A stretch of 64,000 nt of DNA. It comes from Erigeron canadensis (Eukaryota; Streptophyta; Magnoliopsida; Asterales; Asteraceae). Each line of letters starts with the position of its first letter. Positions within the stretch are counted from its first letter, which is position 1. The stretch lies in contig NC_057768.1 in assembly GCF_010389155.1 (NCBI RefSeq), forward strand, positions 6,384,501 through 6,448,500, read 5' to 3'. This document shows, in pieces, positions 58,551 through 64,000 of the stretch. Under the pieces are notes generated by a model, which was not told where the DNA came from, did not search any database, and was given only the letters and a program-made list of their open reading frames with translations. The position numbers and the translations under genes were made by a program.

Positions 58551-59660
58551 AGGGGAGAGGAATGGTGGCTAGTTGGATGGCTGGCTGGCTAGATGAACCC
58601 GTTGGGGAACACCGTCGCTATCCCAACTGGTTTAGGGTGGGTTGGGGTTGGGCTGGTTCTTAAGCCGTCGAGGGTTGGGAGAGTTAACCCCATTTTTTGA
58701 CCGTTAGAGCGTGTGTGGTGTACGTGACACCCCTCTTTTTTTTTACCGTTAACCCCACTAAAAAAAAAAATCCCCCGAATTTCTATCTATAAATACACTT
58801 TTATTTTAACCAAACAAATTACAAAACAAATCTATATCTCACACACTTTCAACAAAAAACATCACTTTTACCCCAAGAAATGGATTCCTCATCCTCATCT
58901 TTTTTATATTGTGTGCCGCCTGAGATATCCGACTCGTCTACGGGGAGTACTTTTGAGTTTTTTTCAAAAAGTGTTCGACGAGATTGAAGGCACTGACACC
59001 TTTTTCGACACTCGTAGGTATATAGATCGAGATTGAGAAGAAGCTCACGCGACACTAATGCATGACTACTTCGTCTTCAACTCAAATTTTGACAAACCCT
59101 TTTTCCGTCATCGTTTTCCCATGATCCAAATGTTGTTTTTGAAGATTGTTAGTGATATCGAAGCTAGATTCGAGTACTTCAAGAGGGGACACACAGGGGA
59201 AAAGTTGCACGGCTCTTCAAATGCACATTGGCTCTTCAAAAAAAAAGTTGCATGGCTCCGATATGATTTGACGACACATATATCGGGTCTAGACTTATCA
59301 TACCTTGATGACTCAGTAATATTGCCACCATCAATTGGGAGTTTGATTTAGGTGTCTTTATTATCATGTAGAGTTTAAATTTCTAATATGTTGTTATGTA
59401 TTTTTTAAATATGTTTATGTAATGTTTAATTTAATTTAATGAAATGTTTAAGTTTTTAATTTAATGAAATGTTTAATTAAATTAAATGAAAAAGTAAAAT
59501 TTTTTTTGGGAGGGTTAAGAAAGTAATGAATGACAAAGAAAATGGTTGGGTGGGATGGTTAGGGTTCAAAAAGTAAAATGAATTTGAAGATGTGATTGGT
59601 GGGATTTGGAAGAATTGAAATTTTTGGCTAGATGACTCCTCCCCTCCTAATTTTGCCTCA
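58551..59660 (+). mobile_element. PIF/Harbinger deletion derivative with transposase N-terminus only
   Basis: The left end GGGGAGAGGAATGGTGGCTAG (about 58552) pairs imperfectly with the right end (CTAGATGACTCCTCCCC, about 59627-59643). About 1.1 kb. It carries only the start of the transposase gene and lacks ORF2. Confidence 0.7.
58880..59351 (+). pseudogene. Harbinger transposase (HARBI1-like), truncated and frameshifted
   Basis: The start is MDSSSSSFLYCVPPE at 58880. A run of T causes a slip near 58960, and a TGA at about 59033 interrupts the DREEAH-like region. The 97-codon frame from 59058 has HDYFVFNSNFD, FFRHRFPMIQMLFLKIVSDIEARF and LDDSVILPPS. This is the helix-turn-helix N-terminal part of the protein. 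The DDE catalytic domain is wholly absent, so it cannot cut DNA. Confidence 0.8.
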
Positions 59661-59841
59661 AATATATGAGCATTTTATACCTAAATTTAGGTACCTAACA
59701 ACTTTATGTAACCATCATCATATATAGATATCATGGGTATAAATCACCTCCTTATACGTCAAATTAATTAATCCTAAAAGAAACTAAAAAGTTGTGAAAG
59801 ATCGATATGTCTGTCAAGAGAGATTAATTAATAATATCATA

Positions 59842-60147
59842 GTACCCACGCAATGTAAAGGTAATGATAGCGACGACGGTCTAATGGTGACAGCGATTGG
59901 TAGTGATAGTGGTGACGATGGTGGCGATGTCGAATGATGTAGACTGATTTAAATGTAATTTATGTAAAAGTGGTAGTGGAAATATTTTAGAAGATAAAAG
60001 ATTGAATGCATAATATTAGTTCATTAAGGGCAATTAAGTAATTTGTTATTAGTAGTAAAGAAAGAGTCATTAAGGGTAAATTGATCATTTCTAAACTTTT
60101 CTTTTTATAACTTTCAACATGATGACATAATTTTTATAATGCAGTAA
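59842..60147 (-). mobile_element. Mini-Helitron, copy 4 (degraded)
   Basis: It parallels 33122-33366: GTACCCACGCAATG near one end, then GACGATGGTGGCGATGTCGAATGATGTAG, a shared GTCGAATGATGT word, then CATTAAGGG and AACATGA. The terminal CTAG has mutated to CATAG. Confidence 0.55.
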
Positions 60148-61551
60148 AGGTTAGGAGGCGGAAGGAAACCTTCTAGGTCGGGCAGCTTAACTACATACAT
60201 ATGATTAGAGAATAGTTGATTAAAGGGTGGACGTTATCATACTCTTTAGAAACTAACGTTGTACAAGAAAAATAGGCGTTGCTTGATAAATAAATGTTTT
60301 TTCTTGGTATATAAACGACTAGCTTCTAGGCAGATTGCAAAGGACATATATTAAAAAGAGGTTTTAGGTATGAAGTATCATATATGGAAGTGATAATCGA
60401 AATGAAGATTGATTGGAAATTAGTTCATTGACATAAGGAGAACACGTCTAGTATGTTGTAGAGTACTCACTTGAAATTGTGTACAATGATCTCTATCTCT
60501 TTTAAATGTTCTTTCCTTTTTCAAAGAAAGGAACGGAAAAAAGTTGAAGACTTTTGCCATTAAGGGCAACATGTAGTAGTGTCATTTTTAAAAGACACGA
60601 GTATAATAATGATATACTCCGTATTTATTCTTATTATTTTTTTTAATAAAAAAGAAACTTGTTCTAATTTCTTATACAATCTAATTCTAAGTGGTGATGA
60701 TAAATTATTGTTCATGACTATATATATATATATATATATATATGCATCATTGGGTCCGCATAGGGAACAAATCGTGTGTTTAATTATCGATGATCATCAA
60801 TTTGCATGTATGTCCCTCCGAAAGTACCTCAAGTTCTTTTCTACAGGCCTTTTGATGATTCGGATAGATTAACTAAGTACAAGAAGATATGATTAATCGT
60901 TAAAACACTATTTATTTCAATAATTGTGCACGAGTTATAACTTCGTAAAGATTTATTCATCATCATTTTCGTTCTGTAATATGGATCTATATATGACTGT
61001 ATGTTCAAGGATTTATAATATCCAAGAAATTTTGGAGAAATGGGGTGATTCACAAAACACATTCTGTAAATCTAATACGAGTATAACCAGGTTTGAAAAA
61101 CCTAACGTGTTGGTTACTCGGCTTCAAGTAGTGTATATGTATGTTCAATAGTTAAGTTCTAAGGATTTGTAAGTTGCAACATTAGAAAAATTTTGGAACA
61201 AAAACCAACAGGAATATGACTTGCACCAAACTACTTGTCTTCTTTCTCTCGTCATTTTTTCCTGTAGTATTAAGTAGTCCCAAATTATTAAAAAAACAAA
61301 AAACAAACATTATTAAAAAAACAAAAAAACAAACATTACTTTTTATTGTTTATCTAACTACACTTTTTGTGTGGGTAATGGGGCTCCGTGTATTAACGCG
61401 TTATTAGTACGAGTGTGTTATTCTTACTATTATTTGTATTATGATTTGATTTGGCTTGGTTTCTTTTGTATTTTGTGAACTTAATATAAAGGAGGGTCCG
61501 TAATTTTTATTGAAATGACAAAAAGAAAAAAAGAAAATGATATTGATTGAA
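60148..61551. other. Unassigned sequence
   Basis: It contains a (TA)n run at 60719-60743. Short frames near 60740-60870 and 60924-61150 match nothing recognised. Confidence 0.3.
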
Positions 61552-61737
61552 TTGTATTAAGGGTTTTGTTAATGACAGCCCTTAGGGTTGTCAGTAAAAA
61601 CTAATTGGGTGCATTAAAATTTGTACCTTATTATTAGAAAAATCAGGGGACGGTTTTTGATATATAATGTACAAGTTTTTAAGAATGTAATATGTTGTTA
61701 GTGACAACCCTAAGACTGTCATTATCATTTGTATTAA
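61552..61737. mobile_element. Mutator-type MITE, second family
   Basis: 168 bp (61561-61728) between perfect 9-bp duplications TTGTATTAA. Inverted arms of about 55 bp include TAATGACAGCCCTTAGGGTTG and its mirror. It differs in sequence from family M. Confidence 0.82.
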
Positions 61738-62228
61738 TAATTAATCATTTGTTGTTATGATTGGTAGACAAATGGATTTCCAAACATCACACACTAACAT
61801 TGCAAGTTTGCAACTTTGCAAGTGAGGGATCCGAATTAGACGTCAGCGAAAAGGACACAAAAAGATGTTCCCAATTCCCAAACAAAAATTACAAAAAAGT
61901 GCTTGCTTTTCTTCCCCCATCTACGCCCTGATCTATTGTAGTTCTACATATTCAACCCATTATTATTCTCGTTTTTCTTTAATTTATTTTTTCCCTTTTT
62001 TTTAGTGTCTCTCTTACATACTTTTCCAATGGGAAGTGATATTAGTACCACTTATTTTAATAGATTTACCACAACTGTGCAATATTGATTTACCACTTAT
62101 TTCCAATTTGTTCACTTCTTACACCTTTGGTGTCTCCACCGCTATCATTGGTGGTATGGGATCGGTGCACTGATCGCAATTGTTGGGAGAGTTGATATGT
62201 ACATTTGATTCTTTTGCATCTCGATGTC
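61738..62228. other. Unassigned sequence
   Basis: No gene or repeat is recognised. Confidence 0.3.
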
Positions 62229-62464
62229 ATTGGACTCAGTGGCGGAGCCAAGATTTTTAAACTGGGCTCATCGAACAGTTTTCATGATACTAATAAGTGT
62301 AAAGTTAAACTACAAATTTCAATTACTCTAGTATGGGGACAGGGGTTGCCAATTACCACTGATTAAATACTTAGAGATACTATTAGAAATATAGAATTTT
62401 ATAGATTTTGTGAGGTTGCCATGACCACCTGTGACCACCACACAGCTCCTCTACTGATTGGCCT
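62229..62464. mobile_element. hAT-type MITE with CAGTGGCGGAGCC end
   Basis: 220 bp (62237-62456). The left end CAGTGGCGGAGCC pairs with the right end (AGCTCCTCTACTG). The 8-bp flanks ATTGGACT and ATTGGCCT match at seven of eight positions. An 8-bp duplication and CAGTGGCGGA ends are typical of plant hAT MITEs. Confidence 0.85.
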
Positions 62465-62710
62465 CAATATCATTATATACCATCATGTTGTTGTTGTTGT
62501 CGTCGTCATCGTTGTTTCTTGAAGTAGCTTCGATGGGGTCGAGTATTTCAACCAACTCTTTCTCTTGGAATTCCTTATATATTTTTCCACAGAACCGGGT
62601 ATAGTCTCATCACTACCAATATTGCGCCCATCACACTGTAAAACGGTTCACAAATCACATCATTTGAAAAGTTGTACCGATGGTAAAACGTGAAAAACTA
62701 CACTTACCCT
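62465..62710. other. Unassigned sequence
   Basis: It has a short GTTGTTGTTGTCGTCGTCATC run near 62486. No gene. Confidence 0.3.
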
Positions 62711-63643
62711 CCCATGTAAGGGAATGGATTCCTTCATTTCATAAATAACTTGATGGGTCAAGTTAGAGCAATGTTGACCCTTGATTTAAAATCAAGAGTT
62801 AAGATTAAAAGATTATCTTTTAATCTTAACCATCTTTAAATTTTAACCCTTTATTTTAAAAGAGTCAAGATTTACCCAACTTGAGTCAAGTTGAATAACT
62901 TGAAGGAATCCCCACCTGTTGGAGTGTGATCATTTTATTATAAATCGCATGTCCGGGAATAATTTAAGCCTACTGGGTCACACGAAATGACACGGTAACT
63001 CGATAATATTAATTGATATATTAAAGTAATATATTAATTAGTTTGATCACGAAATAATTAATTAAACATAATTAAAGGGTTAATTATATTTAATTAGTTA
63101 AAAAGGAGGATTAAAATGTGAAAATTGGAAAATGGATTTGGGCCCTAAATCTAAAGGGGCCGGCCATGACAAAGGCCTTGTAAGCCTTTGTCTAACTTGT
63201 TTTTCAAGATTGTTCAACCCAATTAACCCCTATATATAGAGGGCTTAATTCTATATTTTGGTGGTTAGATATACTTTTTCACATAAGCAAATTCTCTCCT
63301 TTTTCTTCCTTGCTTTGAAGTGGCCGAAATTCCTTCTTCTAAGAGGGGTTTCGACTTTGAAGTTGAAGGTTCAAGCAAAAGGTTTGTTTGGTTTGTGATC
63401 GAGTACTAGCATACGTTATTCGGGGTGTATAGTGTGTGATCGTAGAGGGGTTTTGCTTTAAACCCTAAGCATTAATAATAATCTTATTATTATTATCTTT
63501 ATTGGAGCTTTGCATAAGGTACACAACTCAATTATATTCTTTGTTAATTAATTTGATTGCATATTTGTTTCGATTTCTTCCATTGCGCTTACTCGTGATT
63601 ATGGTGATTTTTTGTGTTCATATTCTAACACCACCCCATGTAA
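62711..63643. mobile_element. Mutator-type MITE, family M, copy 3, hit by a solo LTR
   Basis: The MITE is 62720-62915, plus a few terminal bases past the LTR. Its 9-bp duplication CCCATGTAA lies at 62711-62719 and 63635-63643. The left end GGATTCCTTCA pairs with TGAAGGAATCC. The solo LTR inserted at the last bases of its right end. Confidence 0.75.
62912..63635 (+). mobile_element. Solo LTR of the copia family seen at 13143
   Basis: The LTR is 62917-63630 (714 bp), TGTTGG to CTAACA, between perfect 5-bp duplications CCACC (62912-62916 and 63631-63635). It is similar to 13143-13835 over the whole length, with a few indels. Confidence 0.93.
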
Positions 63644-64000
63644 ATTTTTTCACCAACGATAAAAGAACCCATGATTGCAACAATGATCATCATTATAGGA
63701 CTAAAAGCAGTCACAAAAACTACCCTTTCTTTTTCATCACTAGTCATTGCATATAATTTTTTTTTTTTTTGTATGCAATGCTTGACAACACAATTCCCTA
63801 TAAAATATAAACTACTTTACCTAAATGCAAATTCAGATATAATGAACACATCCATTAAACAAAATAATCTAACATTGTTTCAAAATCATCAATTCCCGTC
63901 AATAAAACCCACTTACTTTACTTATCCTAAATCTATGAACAGAGTCTGACATATTGTTAAATAAAAAAATACTGCTTGTTCAGATCAAATTTATAGTTAA
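63644..64000. other. Unassigned AT-rich sequence to the window end
   Basis: A poly(T) run lies at about 63757-63769. Short frames here are not recognised. Confidence 0.3.

Noticed and set aside
60579..61151. Frames of 73-97 codons near 60.6-61.1 kb
   Set aside because: They span a TA microsatellite and AT-rich DNA, with no recognisable domain.
1..64000. CRISPR arrays, bacterial operons or rRNA genes
   Set aside because: The repeats lack CRISPR-type unit and spacer structure, and no rRNA or standalone tRNA gene was seen. Sequence character is plant nuclear.

Overview
The window looks like nuclear DNA of a flowering plant, most likely a eudicot of the daisy family. It is AT-rich, its coding genes carry introns, and it is crowded with plant-type transposable elements: Ty1/copia and Ty3/gypsy LTR elements, Helitrons, Mutator-like and hAT MITEs, PIF/Harbinger derivatives, an RTE LINE and tRNA-derived SINEs. 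The family-level placement is an inference from the style of the repeats, not a database result.

Only two conserved host genes can be supported, and they sit tail to tail. CCT6 (39208-43938, plus strand, 15 exons, 535 codons) encodes the zeta subunit of the cytosolic chaperonin TRiC/CCT. A CMC1-like twin-CX9C gene (48237-44686, minus strand, 3 exons, 93 codons) encodes a small mitochondrial intermembrane-space protein linked to cytochrome c oxidase assembly. Splice sites join cleanly in both, and no stop interrupts either reading frame, so both look functional.

The rest is mainly nested mobile DNA. 1-4900 holds a 1.28-kb foldback Mutator-like element with a perfect 9-bp target duplication and two head-to-tail Helitrons. 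4918-8000 is a 5'-truncated RTE LINE. 8.7-12.2 kb holds an inverted-repeat element and a decayed copy of the antisense 'putative gypsy-type transposase' ORF. 12.5-20.6 kb is a three-layer nest: a mini-Helitron split first by a solo copia LTR and then by a full-length but internally deleted copia element. 22.0-28.9 kb holds a SINE split by a MITE, then a complete 6.4-kb LTR retrotransposon with LTRs, PBS, PPT and a 5-bp duplication. That element encodes only Gag and protease on the plus strand and carries a three-exon coiled-coil gene on the opposite strand. 29.1-30.4 kb is a Tourist-like element filled with almost pure A/T sequence. 30.5-39.1 kb holds Helitron ends, a MITE, a TIR element interrupted by LTR-like sequence, and purine-rich filler.

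Downstream of the genes, 48.4-53.1 kb is Helitron territory with a nested Harbinger derivative. 55.8-60.1 kb holds a 104-bp minisatellite, a CACTA end, a short retroposon with a 16-bp target duplication, a second Harbinger derivative and another mini-Helitron. 61.5-63.6 kb holds three MITEs, one of which was hit at its very end by another solo LTR. The most unusual unit is the gag-protease retrotransposon with its inverted passenger gene, together with the decayed paralogue of that gene 15 kb away.
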